Shown piece by piece: positions 1 through 12,212 of a stretch of DNA of 64,000 nucleotides. Position numbers and translations under genes: made by a program. The notes beneath the pieces are model-generated. The model worked only from the letters and a program-made list of their open reading frames with translations, was not told where the DNA came from and searched no databases. Where the stretch lies: NCBI RefSeq assembly GCF_005234135.1, contig NZ_CP039964.1, positions 2,100,001 through 2,164,000 of the forward strand, in the 5' to 3' direction. This DNA comes from Pseudorhodobacter turbinis (GTDB taxonomy: Bacteria > Pseudomonadota > Alphaproteobacteria > Rhodobacterales > Rhodobacteraceae). How positions within the stretch are numbered: the stretch's first letter is position 1; the number at the start of each line of letters is the position of its first letter.

Positions 1-51
1 CGGAATTGGTTGGGCTTTGACTTATGTCGGAGCCTTGCTCTTTCTGGATCA

Positions 52-2884
<2,833 letters not shown>

Positions 2885-3059
2885 GATCCAGAAAAAGCAA
2901 GGTTCATATGAACCAAGCATTCGGAAATAAAGTCAAAAGCAAACATCACTACGTCACAAAGTGACGGCAGTGTAAGAACATGGAACAATGATAAAGCCGC
3001 ATAGCTTTATCACTGATGTTGTTACTTCCTGAATACCTCAGGAAAACGTTTCTTTCTCG

Positions 3060-3177
3060 GTTTGGTGGTCATAGCGCGAGCAAAACACCCGATCCCTTCC
3101 CGAACTCGGCAGTTAAGTGCCGCCGCGCCAATGGTACTGCGTCTTAAGACGTGGGAGAGTAGGTCACCGCCAAACCT
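3060..3177 (+). rRNA. rrf: 5S ribosomal RNA
   Basis: About 118 bases lying 175 bases after the 23S. The ends TTTGGTGGTC and GTCACCGCCAAACC pair to close the molecule, and the internal 5S blocks CCGATCCCTTCCCGAACTCG and GGGAGAGTAGGTC are present. This is the normal place in an rrn operon. Confidence 0.95.
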
Positions 3178-3266
3178 AGTAAGAAACGTATCTCTCATAA
3201 CGATGACAAAAATGACCCCAATCCTACACAAGGGGCACTATAGGGCCCAACAAAGCGCCCAACCGT

Positions 3267-4205
<939 letters not shown>

Positions 4206-4247
4206 TGGGGTAATCGCCCCCTTTTTAACGGGGTGCATCTGTAGAAC

Positions 4248-5081
4248 TTACGCGGCCATTTTCAGTTTCATAGCGGGTGTGATGCCGCCGATGCCCATGT
4301 TCGGGCGGTCGTTGTTATATGTCCAGAGCCATTGTGTGGCCTGATCCTGAGCCTCCTCGATGCTTTCGATGATGTATTGATCCAGCCATTCATGCCGAAC
4401 CGTCCGGTTGTAGCGCTCGACATAGGCGTTCTGCTGGGGCTGTCCGGGTTGGATGTGCTGGATCGTAACACTATGTTTCTCAGCCCATTTTCTCAGTGTT
4501 TCGCTGATATATTCCGGCCCATTGTCGACCCTGATCGTGCCCGGTTTTCCGCGCCATTCGATAATGCGATCAAGGCTGCGGATGACCCGTTCGGCAGGGA
4601 GCGAGAAATCAACCTCGATCCCCAGCCCTTCGCGGTTGAAGTCGTCCAACACATTCAAAAGCCGAAAAGCCCTGCCGTCGCCGAGGCGATCCGCCATGAA
4701 GTCCATGGACCAGGTCACATTCGGTCTGTTCGGGACCGCCAGAACGTCAGGCTTCTCCCGTTTCAGCCGCTTGCGCGGCTTGATGCGCAGGTTCAGTTCC
4801 AGCTCACAGTAGATCCGGTAGACCCGCTTGTGGTTCCACGGATGCCCCTTCACGTTGCGCAAATGCAGGAAACACAGGCCAAATCCCCAAGTCTTGCGCG
4901 CATCCGTCAGCCCTGTCAGCAGATCGGCGATCACCTCGTTCTCGTCTTTCAGCTTCGGGCTGTAACGATAGCAGGTCTCGCTGACCTCGAAGGCCCGGCA
5001 CGCCAGCGCGATGCTGACGCCCCGTCGCTCTACCGCCGTTTCGGCCATCTCGCGGCGCTGAGATGGCCCCGTTACTTTTTT
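4248..5081 (-). CDS. IS3-family transposase OrfB (catalytic, frameshift-expressed)
   Basis: Integrase-core (DDE) half of an IS3-family transposase. The catalytic triad is visible: Asp in [11 protein letters not shown], Asp in RVDNGPEY, Glu in [10 protein letters not shown]. An HTH_21-like region precedes the core ([20 protein letters not shown]). It ends MKLKMAA just inside the left terminal repeat. The frame has no convincing start of its own and is entered from OrfA by -1 slippage at 5075-5081, giving the OrfAB fusion that cuts and joins IS ends. All expected blocks are present and no internal stop is seen, so the enzyme may be active. Confidence 0.9.
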   Translation of the reverse strand, partial: KKVTGPSQRREMAETAVERRGVSIALACRAFEVSETCYRYSPKLKDENEVIADLLTGLTDARKTWGFGLCFLHLRNVKGHPWNHKRVYRIYCELELNLRIKPRKRLKREKPDVLAVPNRPNVTWSMDFMADRLGDGRAFRLLNVLDDFNREGLGIEVDFSLPAERVIRSLDRIIEWRGKPGTIRVDNGPEYISETLRKWAEKHSVTIQHIQPGQPQQNAYVERYNRTVRHEWLDQYIIESIEEAQDQATQWLWTYNNDRPNMGIGGITPAMKLKMAA

Positions 5082-5335
5082 CCGAGGGCTTCCTTCAATA
5101 AGTCCGCCTGCATGCTCAGATCTGCATACATCCGCTTCAGCCTGCGGTTCTCTTCCTCCATGGCTTTCATCTGGCTGACCATGGATGCATCCATGCCACC
5201 ATACTTCGCACGCCATTTGTAAAACGACGCATTGCTCATGCCATGTTCACGGCAAAGCTCGGCCACCGGCACACCACCTTCGGCTTGGCGCAGGATCGCA
5301 AGGATCTGGGGTTCGCTATATCTGGTCATTTTCAT
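5072..5335 (-). CDS. IS3-family transposase OrfA (helix-turn-helix)
   Basis: 87-residue DNA-binding subunit. The N-terminal helix-turn-helix ([20 protein letters not shown], then [17 protein letters not shown]) is followed by a leucine-rich coiled coil ([20 protein letters not shown]). It terminates GKK-stop directly on the slippery run at 5075-5081, where a fraction of ribosomes should shift into OrfB. Length and layout are normal for IS3-family OrfA, which alone usually represses or moderates transposition. Confidence 0.9.
   Translation of the reverse strand: MKMTRYSEPQILAILRQAEGGVPVAELCREHGMSNASFYKWRAKYGGMDASMVSQMKAMEEENRRLKRMYADLSMQADLLKEALGKK
5075..5081 (-). promoter_or_regulatory. programmed -1 frameshift site (A AAA AAG)
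   Basis: On the minus strand OrfA reads GGA AAA AAG TAA. The heptamer A AAA AAG is a classic -1 slippery site. A one-base backward slip gives AAA AAA GTA, which is exactly the OrfB frame (RKKVTG). Confidence 0.85.
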
Positions 5336-5423
5336 TCAAAATCTCCTCGTTCATCTTGCCGAGAAAATTCTACTTCCGCAGCCCCTTACTTTCGGGGGGG
5401 ATTACCCCAACCGCCTCACTGTT

Positions 5424-6077
5424 TCAGGTCTGTTCGTATTCCATGATCGCGATGGGTGATTGCTTGTTATCGCGCAGTTTCTCGAGATAAGCGCGGCCAG
5501 AATAACCACAGCGATTGAGGTAAGAAATTGTGTGTGACGCCGAGCCAACCTGGTCTTCGCGCGCTCTGAAAAGTGCGACATGCGCAAATGACTCGACGCG
5601 ATGTCGTGCCAGCGCGTCGATCCTTCCAGCCAATGTTAGTGCCATGTCATTGCGCATGCGTGTCTCTAAAAGCTCTAGAATTCCAATGCGATTGGTTAGC
5701 GAATTCAGATTGGCTACAGTGTCAGCGGCAGCAATCTGTGCGGCGTTCAAATCATCCATTGCCGTTCGTACGGAGACGAGGGCGGCTGAGGCTAATAAAG
5801 CCGCATCAATAAAACTTTCAAACCGATCAACGGCAAAATCGGGTGCGTTTTGTGCTTGCCGCGCGCGATCAAAGAACCGCGCTTCTAGCTGGTAGAGGGC
5901 GCCTGCGGCGGCTGACCATTCTGGCAATGGATTCGCAATACTCCAAGCGTCGTCAATTTGTTTGCACACCGCTCGTAGAGTGACAAAATCGCGCTGTATC
6001 TCGGCATCATGAAGATCCTCGATCCGGCTTTCGATATGTGCAAGACGATCATCAATTGCTTTAATCTGTCCGGTTAA
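5424..6077 (-). pseudogene. hypothetical coiled-coil protein, N-terminus lost
   Basis: Open frame of about 215 residues of unknown function. It is largely helical with charged heptads (IDDRLAHIESRIEDLHDAEI) and alanine-rich helices, and shows no signal peptide or membrane segment. The only available start (MPQAEDPGRSDP) lies inside the adjacent IS5 fragment read in another frame, so the native N-terminus is gone. The C-terminus ends a few bases from the IS3 right end. I do not recognise the family; coding character is good but function is unlikely. Confidence 0.6.
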
Positions 6078-6240
6078 GGGATCTGAACGGCCAGGGTCTT
6101 CTGCCTGCGGCATAGGGTGGAAAAGTCCGGCACGGGCCAGTCCAGGCCCGCCAGCCGCAGTAGGCTCGCCACCATCCCGGCGGTCTGCCTGAGCGGCAGC
6201 TTGAACAACACTTTGATCGACAGGCAGAATTGTATGGCAT
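6078..6240 (-). mobile_element. IS5-family transposase internal fragment
   Basis: Encodes an internal piece of an IS5-family transposase fused in frame to the rhodanese remnant. Recognisable blocks are AIQFCLSIKVLFKLPLRQTA and WPVPDFSTLCRRQKTLAVQI. No terminal repeats or catalytic residues remain. Both ends are abrupt joins to unrelated sequence (rhodanese on one side, hypothetical coiled-coil gene on the other). Confidence 0.75.
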
Positions 6241-7018
6241 CCTCAGATGCCCATTCCCACATGGAACCTGCGTAATTGCGCGCGTTCACTCCGGCGGTCT
6301 TCAAGACGGCTGTCACAAATCCCGACCGGATGCCTGCTGTGCAATAGGACACCACTTGTGTCTTGCCGGTGATGCCGAGGTCGGCAAGGCGGGCTTGCAG
6401 TGTTGCGCCCTCCACAATTCGGCCGTCGGCCCCGACAAGATCCATAAAGTATACATGTTTCGCGCCCGGCAGATGTCCCCCGCGGGATTCCCCATAGGGT
6501 GTAGCACCCTCGTATTCGCGCTGCTCGCGCGTGTCGATAATGATGACGTCGGGCTGTCCAATCAAACCTGCCAATTCTTCCTTTCCAATCTCAAAATCGG
6601 TGATGCGGGCGACTGTGAAATCACCAGGCACCTCGGCCTCGGTGATTGAAGGTCCTCCGTCCGCCAGCAGCGCCGCAACACCGCCATTCACAAGAAAGGC
6701 CTGCGCATGCCCCAAGCTGCGCAGTGTCCAGACGATGCGCCCGTCTTCTCCCCAGCTTTTGGCGGGATCCGCGACGACGACCACGGGAAGTGCTGCTGAA
6801 ACACCAATCTCGCGCAGCATTTGCGTCAACATCGCGTCGTCCATCAAAAGATGGCCCATGTTCGGCATGTCGGGGTTTGAGAATTGCTGCCATGTGACCG
6901 GGACCGATCCGGCCAACGGCAGGTCTCTGCGCTGCCTCTCGGACCGCGTATCCAGGAGAAGCGCCCCCGCCGCCAAAAGACTGCGCGCCTCATCCGCCTC
7001 GATCACCCAGCGAGCGGG
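6241..7018 (-). pseudogene. rhodanese-type sulfurtransferase, truncated at both ends
   Basis: Tandem-rhodanese sulfurtransferase. The first rhodanese domain begins at IEADEARSLLAAGALLLDTR. The second contains the active-site loop SYCTAGIRSG with the catalytic cysteine. Related proteins normally have a secretion signal before WVIEADEAR; here the frame runs into a stop at 7028-7030 within the integrase fragment, so the signal sequence is missing. At the other end the protein breaks after MWEWASED and continues into IS5 transposase residues. The core fold might survive, but native expression and export look lost. In this debris field it is probably a passenger gene of a former island. Confidence 0.75.
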
Positions 7019-7020
7019 GT

Positions 7021-7407
7021 CAGCTGTTTACCAAGGCGCGGGCTGAGGGGCTGCCATCCGTCGGCAATCTGGACCTCGGCGCGCTGCGCGAGCGCGACGA
7101 ACGGCCCGCCTTTACCGCCGATGATGTGCAAAAGCTCTTCGCCCATCCGGTCTGGCATGGCTGGAAGGACAAAATCCACTGGCAGGAGCCGGGATTGCAG
7201 CTGGTCCAAAACGGGCTCTATTGGGTGCCGTTGACCGCCGCGCTGACCGGCGCAAGGCGCGAGGAAATCGCGGCGCTGAAAGCCGCCGAGATCACCGCGA
7301 TCGACGGCCTGCCCGCCCTGATCATCGCGCCGAACGCCAATCGCGGGCTCAAGTCGCTTACGGCCAGGCGCGACCTGCCCCTGCATCCACAGCTGGTGGA
7401 GCTTGGC
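7021..7407 (+). pseudogene. tyrosine-recombinase (integrase) fragment
   Basis: About 129 codons of a phage/island tyrosine integrase. They include the start of the catalytic domain (DDVQKLFAHPVWHGWKD) and the box carrying the first catalytic arginine (YWVPLTAALTGARREEIAAL). The upstream core-binding domain is absent, and the downstream His-Arg-Tyr part is replaced at about 7408 by the end of an IS3 element. This is the second integrase remnant within 4 kb of tRNA-fMet, so the site has been used by more than one element. Confidence 0.75.
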
Positions 7408-7486
7408 CTGGCAAAAGCCCCTTGGCCTTCGAACGAAAGGCTGCCTAAATGAGTTGAGAGGCCGGAACGTAAGCGTGACAAGACCA
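7408..7486 (+). mobile_element. IS3-family element, 3' end remnant
   Basis: The frame ending at 7448 reads GKSPLAFERKAA-stop, the characteristic C-terminus of IS3-family OrfB. It is followed by a GTGACAAGACCA end comparable to the GCGACAGGTCCA end of the IS3 element at 28802-31228. The integrase fragment was evidently interrupted by this element, of which only the tail is left. 7487-7577 holds nothing I can assign. Confidence 0.7.
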
Positions 7487-7577
7487 AATCGCCTCGGAGG
7501 CTGTGTCAGTGCCGCATCATTTGATGCCCGGCGGCAACCAGTGCACACCAGCGGGAGTTCTAAGATGCCGGGTGGCG

Positions 7578-8483
7578 TCAAGCACCGAGGACCCAAAGGG
7601 CCAGTGGGATTGTAGCGATGGCTGCGATGGTCTGGGAGGTGACAATGCCTGCCATTAGCGTACCGTCACCGTTCAGTTGCTGGGTCAACACATAGGAAGT
7701 GGGGGCCGTGGGAATAGCCGAGAAGACGATCAGCACCAGCGCCTCGACCCCGCTAAGGCCGACGGCGCGCGCGATGAGCGCGGCAAGCAGGGGCATCAGT
7801 AGTAGGCGCAGGGTGCCGGTTGCGGCCAGTGTCAATCCGTCACGAAGCAGGGCCGCAGGTTGCAGGGCCGCCCCCACGCAGAGCAGGCCAAGCGGCAGGC
7901 TCGCTTGCGCCAGAAGATCAAGGAGACGTTCTGTTCCGAAGGGCAGCCCCCATCCGGTAAGCGCCAGCGCGATGCCCCCCAGACAAGCCAGGATCAGCGG
8001 GTTGCGCGCCATGGTGCGAAGCAGAACGAGCAGAGTGCGGGCCTGACCGGCCTCGGTCAGCGCCATGATCGACAAGACATTGACCAAGGGAACGGCGATG
8101 GCAAGGTAAAGCGCTGCCCGCTCGATCCCCACGGGTCCGGCTAGGGTCGCCAGGATCGCCAGCCCCAGATAGGTGTTGAAGCGCACAGTGCCTTGCAACA
8201 CCGGGCCGAAGCGCGCCGCGGGCATGGGATGGGCGCGGCGGGCCAAGGCCAGGGCGAGTGCCGCGAATAGAATGATTGCCACGGCGGCACCGCCCAAACG
8301 CAGCATCAAAGGGTCGCGGACGGGGGCCTCGGCCAGACTGCCAAGCAGAAGGGCCGGGAAGAGCACGAAATAGTTGATCCGTTCGGCAGCCGCCCAGAAG
8401 CCGGGATCAGGAAAGCCCCGCCGGGCAAGGATGTATCCAAGGCATATCAGCGCAAAAAGGGGCCAGATGGTGAAAAAAAGCAA
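7578..8483 (-). CDS. AEC-family permease
   Basis: Inner-membrane transporter of the auxin efflux carrier (AEC) family: about ten hydrophobic segments in two halves, starting FFTIWPLFALICLGYILARR and ending IATIPLALWVLGA. Members export auxin-like compounds or carry organic acids such as malate; the substrate cannot be read here. I chose a TTG start at 8483 because AGAGGATATCACATTG puts a good ribosome-binding site before it and the first membrane segment follows at once. A longer frame starts at 8543 but adds a polar stretch unlike the family. First intact chromosomal gene after the mobile debris. Confidence 0.85.
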   Translation of the reverse strand: MLFFTIWPLFALICLGYILARRGFPDPGFWAAAERINYFVLFPALLLGSLAEAPVRDPLMLRLGGAAVAIILFAALALALARRAHPMPAARFGPVLQGTVRFNTYLGLAILATLAGPVGIERAALYLAIAVPLVNVLSIMALTEAGQARTLLVLLRTMARNPLILACLGGIALALTGWGLPFGTERLLDLLAQASLPLGLLCVGAALQPAALLRDGLTLAATGTLRLLLMPLLAALIARAVGLSGVEALVLIVFSAIPTAPTSYVLTQQLNGDGTLMAGIVTSQTIAAIATIPLALWVLGA

Positions 8484-8543
8484 TGTGATATCCTCTTTGG
8501 CACTGGCCTGCGCAGACAGAGAGCCGCGCGGGTGTCGTTGCAC

Positions 8544-8957
8544 CGCCCGTTAAAGACCGTAGCGCAGGGACTGACAAGCAGATTGCTGAGGTATCTAACC
8601 TCGCGGTTCCATTTGAGCTTCCGATTTAACGTCGCAACTGGCCGTCTTTATGTGTGCAATGATTTCGGTATTCGCAACACCACACCCGCTAAGGCTCCCT
8701 CTCTCCGCCTCAATTCCCCTGCAGATGGTCGAGATATATCGCGAGCAGGTAGGCTACTGTTTGTAAAACGGCAGCAGACAGATTGGACGCTGGAGGAAAA
8801 GGGGGTTTTGAGGGGATTGACTGACCGAAGTTACTGACGCCGGGGGAAGCAAGCAGGACCTTCATTCGGGACCGCAGGCCTATGCCGTTCAAATACGACC
8901 ATTGGCCGATACGATTAACACAAGATCCTGAGCTCGGCTTCGTTCTTCAATGCGGGG
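8544..8957. other. gap without a convincing gene
   Basis: About 410 bases between two minus-strand transporter genes. Short frames exist on both strands (for example 8532-8837 plus) but have no recognisable motif, no ribosome-binding site and poor coding character. I see no tRNA, repeat or clear terminator; possibly degraded DNA from the adjacent mobile region plus the AEC gene's promoter. Confidence 0.4.
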
Positions 8958-9701
8958 TCACAGTAGTTCGCGCAGTGATAGCAAGATCCCTGACAAGAAC
9001 ATCAAGGCGATCAGAAGTCTGCGAAATTGCACGTCAGTCAGCCTGTGGAACACAAAAATCCCGATCTGCGCAGCGACCATTGTGATGGGCAATGCAACGG
9101 TGAGGATCAGCAATGTTTCACGCGTGTACGCCCCGCGCCACGCCAGAAAAACGGCCGTCAGCAGCAAAATAACCACGTTAAAGGGCTGTAGAACAGCGCG
9201 TGTTTCCTGTTTTGTCCAAGGCCGCATGGCGCACCACATCGTCGGCAATGCCCCCGACAAGGAGGCTGCCCCGCCAAGGACGCCGCTGAGAAAGCCGATT
9301 GCGGCGTCTATCACCGGTGTCGGGCGTTCAAAGCTTGGCAGATTGCGCCGGACGATAAAAAAACTGCCGTAGAGCAGCAAGAATGCCGCAACGCCGATTT
9401 TCAACACCCCTGCGTCGATCGAGGACAGCAACTCAATGCCGAGCGGGACGCCCAAAATCGCCGGCAGCAGGAAAATCATCAACCTTTTGGGATTGGCCTT
9501 TAGATCCTCGCGTACGATCCAGACGCCCTGAATTCCGCTGATCGCGGCCACTATGACGATAATAGCCACGGCCTGTTGCGGGGGCATGATCTGCAACCAA
9601 ATGCCTAGTGTAAGGAGGGCCGTCCCAAAGCCGGCCAACCCGTTGATGAAACCGCCGGCCATTGCGCCGAGGCCCAAAAGCAAAACAAAGTGTAGATCCA
9701 T
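8958..9701 (-). CDS. TauE/SafE-family anion permease
   Basis: 247-residue polytopic membrane protein with seven to eight hydrophobic segments and the two-fold repeated layout of TauE/SafE permeases (start VLLLGLGAMAGGFINGLAGF, second half IDAAIGFLSGVLGGAASLSG). The family exports sulfite, sulfoacetate or related anions; the substrate here is unknown. It is not part of the zinc operon, which is divergent. The rhodanese and sulfur-type permeases nearby are suggestive, but the rhodanese sits on mobile debris. Confidence 0.85.
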   Translation of the reverse strand: MDLHFVLLLGLGAMAGGFINGLAGFGTALLTLGIWLQIMPPQQAVAIIVIVAAISGIQGVWIVREDLKANPKRLMIFLLPAILGVPLGIELLSSIDAGVLKIGVAAFLLLYGSFFIVRRNLPSFERPTPVIDAAIGFLSGVLGGAASLSGALPTMWCAMRPWTKQETRAVLQPFNVVILLLTAVFLAWRGAYTRETLLILTVALPITMVAAQIGIFVFHRLTDVQFRRLLIALMFLSGILLSLRELL

Positions 9702-9952
9702 TTATGCTGCTTCCAGAATAGGTTGAGGTGACCTGCCGTGGGCGGCAATGGCGATGAGGCCCGTGCTATCCTGATCGACATTTTGTCTCATTTGAATTGT
9801 AAACCAATGTTGCGCATTGGTTGGCGTCCGTAACCGCACTTGTAAGCAAGAGGTGTGTCTTTGCAACTGCGAAGCGGCATGAAAGATGTCGCGGGCTAGG
9901 GCAATGTTGGGTTTCGAAAACCGGCTTGCGGAAACCACGCCCTCCATATATA

Positions 9953-9967
9953 TGTAATGATATAACA
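9953..9967 (+). promoter_or_regulatory. candidate Zur operator
   Basis: TGTAATGATATAACA, a near-perfect palindrome resembling alphaproteobacterial zinc-uptake-regulator boxes of the form TGTTATANTATAACA (two mismatches). It ends 16 bases before the ATG of a ZigA-type GTPase, the kind of gene Zur usually represses. The identification is by motif and context only. Confidence 0.6.
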
Positions 9968-9983
9968 TAATGTGGAGAGAATG

Positions 9984-11204
9984 ATGCCAGCCAAGGATGT
10001 GCGCCTGCCCGTTACCGTCGTTTCAGGGTTTCTCGGGGCGGGGAAAACCACGCTTCTGAGTGATGTGCTTAACAACCGCGAAGGACGGAAGGTTGCGGTC
10101 ATCGTGAATGACATGTCGGAGGTGAACATCGACGCCGACATCATCCGCGACGGCGGTGCCAATTTAAGCCATGCCGAAGAAAAGCTGGTCGAGATGACCA
10201 ACGGTTGCATTTGCTGCACCCTTCGCGATGATCTGCTGGTAGAGGTGCGGCGCCTAGCGGATGAAGGGCGCTTTGATTATCTGTTGATCGAATCTACGGG
10301 TGTGTCAGAGCCGTTGCCCGTCGCGGCCACATTCGATTTTCGGGATGAGTTCGGAGAGAGCCTGTCTGACGTTGCGCGGCTGGATACGATGGTGACGGTC
10401 GTCGATACGGTCAACCTGCTTGCGGATTATGCCAGCCATGATTTCATCCGTGATCGGGGTGAAAGCCTGGGGGAGGGGGATGACCGCTCTTTGGTTGATC
10501 TTTTGGTCGATCAGATTGAATTTGCCGATGTGGTCATCTTGAACAAGGTCAGCGATGCGGGGGCCGAGCGGCTGGACGCGGCACGTAAAATCATCACATC
10601 GCTCAACCCCGATGCCCAGATCATCGAAACCGATTACGGGCAGGTGCCGCAGGACCGGATCTTTGACACGGGGTTGTTCGATTTTGACAAGGCGCATCTG
10701 CATCCGATGTGGGCCAAAGAGCTTTACGGTTTTGCCGATCACGTCCCGGAAACAGAGGAATACGGGGTTTCCTCTTTTGTCTATCGGGCGCGGCGTCCGT
10801 TCCATCCGCAAAAGGTCCATGATGTGCTGTGCGGGGCGCTTCCGGGGGTGATCCGCGCCAAGGGCCACTTCTGGGTTGCGACCCGGCCGGACTGGCTGGC
10901 CGAATTTTCACTTGCGGGTGCGTTGAGCAGCATCAAACCGATGGGCATGTGGTGGGCGACCGTCCCGAAAGAGCGTTGGCCAGACCATCAGCAGGCGATC
11001 GATTACCTGAACAAAAACTGGCAAGAGCCTTATGGCGACCGGCGGCAGGAGTTGGTGTTTATCGGCGCCGACATGGATAAGGCGGCGATCACCGCGGCAT
11101 TGGACGGGGCGCTGATCGCCGATGGGGACGCGTTTGTGCCGGATCAATGGGCGGAGTTGCCCGATCCCTTTCCGGCTTGGCGCCACGCACCGCAGGCGGC
11201 CTGA
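9984..11204 (+). CDS. zigA: ZigA-type COG0523 GTPase (zinc chaperone)
   Basis: G3E-family GTPase thought to deliver zinc to target proteins when zinc is scarce. Seen: Walker [12 protein letters not shown] near residue 16, switch block [10 protein letters not shown], the metal-binding CxCC motif in [12 protein letters not shown], guanine-specificity element LNKVSDAG, and a C-terminal CobW_C domain ending WRHAPQAA. About 406 residues, typical of the ZigA subgroup. ATG at 9984 is preceded at good distance by GGAG; ATG 9981 is possible. The Zur-like palindrome directly upstream supports a role in zinc limitation. Its stop overlaps the start of the next gene (ATGA), so translation is coupled. The zinc role is inferred from the family. 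Confidence 0.85.
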   Translation: MPAKDVRLPVTVVSGFLGAGKTTLLSDVLNNREGRKVAVIVNDMSEVNIDADIIRDGGANLSHAEEKLVEMTNGCICCTLRDDLLVEVRRLADEGRFDYLLIESTGVSEPLPVAATFDFRDEFGESLSDVARLDTMVTVVDTVNLLADYASHDFIRDRGESLGEGDDRSLVDLLVDQIEFADVVILNKVSDAGAERLDAARKIITSLNPDAQIIETDYGQVPQDRIFDTGLFDFDKAHLHPMWAKELYGFADHVPETEEYGVSSFVYRARRPFHPQKVHDVLCGALPGVIRAKGHFWVATRPDWLAEFSLAGALSSIKPMGMWWATVPKERWPDHQQAIDYLNKNWQEPYGDRRQELVFIGADMDKAAITAALDGALIADGDAFVPDQWAELPDPFPAWRHAPQAA

Positions 11205-11500
11205 TGTCACAGCGCGGCAAGGGAACCAACACACGAAGCACCCTTCGGCCCCGGTCCCGGAACACCAATCCGATGCAGGATTATGACCGGCTCCCGCCTG
11301 CGCTGCGCTGTTGGCTGGCGCAGGCGGTTTTGCCGTGGTCGGCGCAATCCGCGCTGCGGTTCTGGGAACAGTCGTTGCGGGCCTCACGCGGGGATGTGGC
11401 CGAGGCGCAACGGGCGCTGTCACGGATCGAACGCAAACGCCTGAGCCGGGATGTGCGCCGTGTCTGGGGCGAGGCCCATCCCGCGGCGGCAGAGCATTGA
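11204..11500 (+). CDS. DUF6525-like small basic protein
   Basis: 98 residues, arginine-rich, with the pattern NPMQDYDRLPPALRCWLAQA and a C-terminal helical part, similar to the uncharacterised DUF6525 family known to me from Rhodobacterales. No signal peptide or membrane segment. It starts on an ATGA overlap with the GTPase gene, so it is made from the same message and probably belongs to the same response. Function unknown; the basic charge would allow nucleic-acid binding but nothing demonstrates it. Confidence 0.7.
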   Translation: MSQRGKGTNTRSTLRPRSRNTNPMQDYDRLPPALRCWLAQAVLPWSAQSALRFWEQSLRASRGDVAEAQRALSRIERKRLSRDVRRVWGEAHPAAAEH

Positions 11501-11523
11501 GTTGGCTGAAATCAGCACATGCA

Positions 11524-11546
11524 GGGTGACGCGGATTGTGTCACCC
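11524..11546 (+). other. short inverted repeat before DUF1007 gene
   Basis: GGGTGAC and GTCACCC form a 7-bp stem with a 9-base loop, 25 bases before the DUF1007 start. There is no U-run, so a classical terminator is unlikely. It may be an mRNA hairpin between two parts of the operon, or an operator. Confidence 0.35.
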
Positions 11547-11570
11547 CTATTGTCGAGATACGTCACGGAT

Positions 11571-12212
11571 ATGCGCCATTTTATATCTGCCCTGATCCTC
11601 GCCCTATCGGTCAATTCAGCCGCTGCACATCCGCATGTTTTTGTGGATGCCAAAGGGGCGTTCATCTTTGCAAAAGATGGGCGTCTCGTAGGGGTGCGGA
11701 TATACTGGCTTTATGATGCCTTCACGACCTTGCTGCTTTACGACACGCTTAGCCTTGATAAAGATGGCGATGGCAAGCTGGATGGCGGTGATCTGGAAAC
11801 GATCAAGCAGGGTGAGACGGATTGGGCGCCGGATTATGAGGGCGACACCTATCTTTGGATTGACGGTCAGAAACAAAAACTCTCACGCCCGAAAAATGCC
11901 TCGGCGCAGATGAATGACGACCGGATTGGCGTGGGCTTTGAGTTGCTGCTTGAAAACGCTGTTAATATGTCGGGAAAATCGGCCTCGCTTAAAATTTACG
12001 ATCCGATTTACTACTATGCCTATTCTATCGCAGAGGCGGGGACGCTTTCCGGTGGACCGGCAGGGTGCGCGGTTCAGGTCATGGGTTTCACGCCAGATGA
12101 AAAATCCTCTGCGTTACAAAACCAGCTTGCGGCGTTGTCACAAGAAGAAATCCCGGACGATCCGAATGTTGGCGCGTTGTTTTCCGAGGAAATCCTATTG
12201 CAATGCGATTGA
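11571..12212 (+). CDS. DUF1007-family periplasmic protein
   Basis: Secreted protein of 213 residues. The signal peptide (MRHFISALILALSVNSAAA) is cleaved just before HPHVFVDAKG, leaving an N-terminal His-x-His that looks like a metal ligand. An acidic loop (LDKDGDGKLDGGD) resembles an EF-hand calcium site. DUF1007 proteins are commonly encoded next to NicO/RcnA-like permeases, as here (overlap of 10 bases with the next gene), and are thought to be periplasmic partners in metal transport. In this operon zinc is the likeliest metal, but the ion is not shown by the sequence. Confidence 0.85.
   Translation: MRHFISALILALSVNSAAAHPHVFVDAKGAFIFAKDGRLVGVRIYWLYDAFTTLLLYDTLSLDKDGDGKLDGGDLETIKQGETDWAPDYEGDTYLWIDGQKQKLSRPKNASAQMNDDRIGVGFELLLENAVNMSGKSASLKIYDPIYYYAYSIAEAGTLSGGPAGCAVQVMGFTPDEKSSALQNQLAALSQEEIPDDPNVGALFSEEILLQCD

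Larger units (their letters stand above)
4206..5410 (-). mobile_element. IS3-family insertion sequence, apparently intact
   Basis: Contains orfA and orfB with an intact frameshift signal. The ends are imperfect inverted repeats: reading inward, TGGGGTAATC at 4206 and again (complement) ending at 5409, followed by loosely matching C-rich tracts and by GTAGAACTTACGCGGC against GTAGAATTTTCTCGGC. CCG flanks both sides (4203-4205 and 5411-5413), which could be a 3-bp target duplication. However, the sequences on the two sides belong to different genes, so the element has probably been party to a deletion since insertion. Confidence 0.8.

Noticed and set aside
7003..7596. 197-codon minus-strand frame over the integrase fragment
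   Set aside because: The plus strand encodes the integrase and IS3 tail with clear motifs; the minus frame is their shadow.
8532..8837. 101-codon plus-strand frame between the two transporter genes
   Set aside because: No recognisable domain, no ribosome-binding site, overlaps the start region of the AEC gene.
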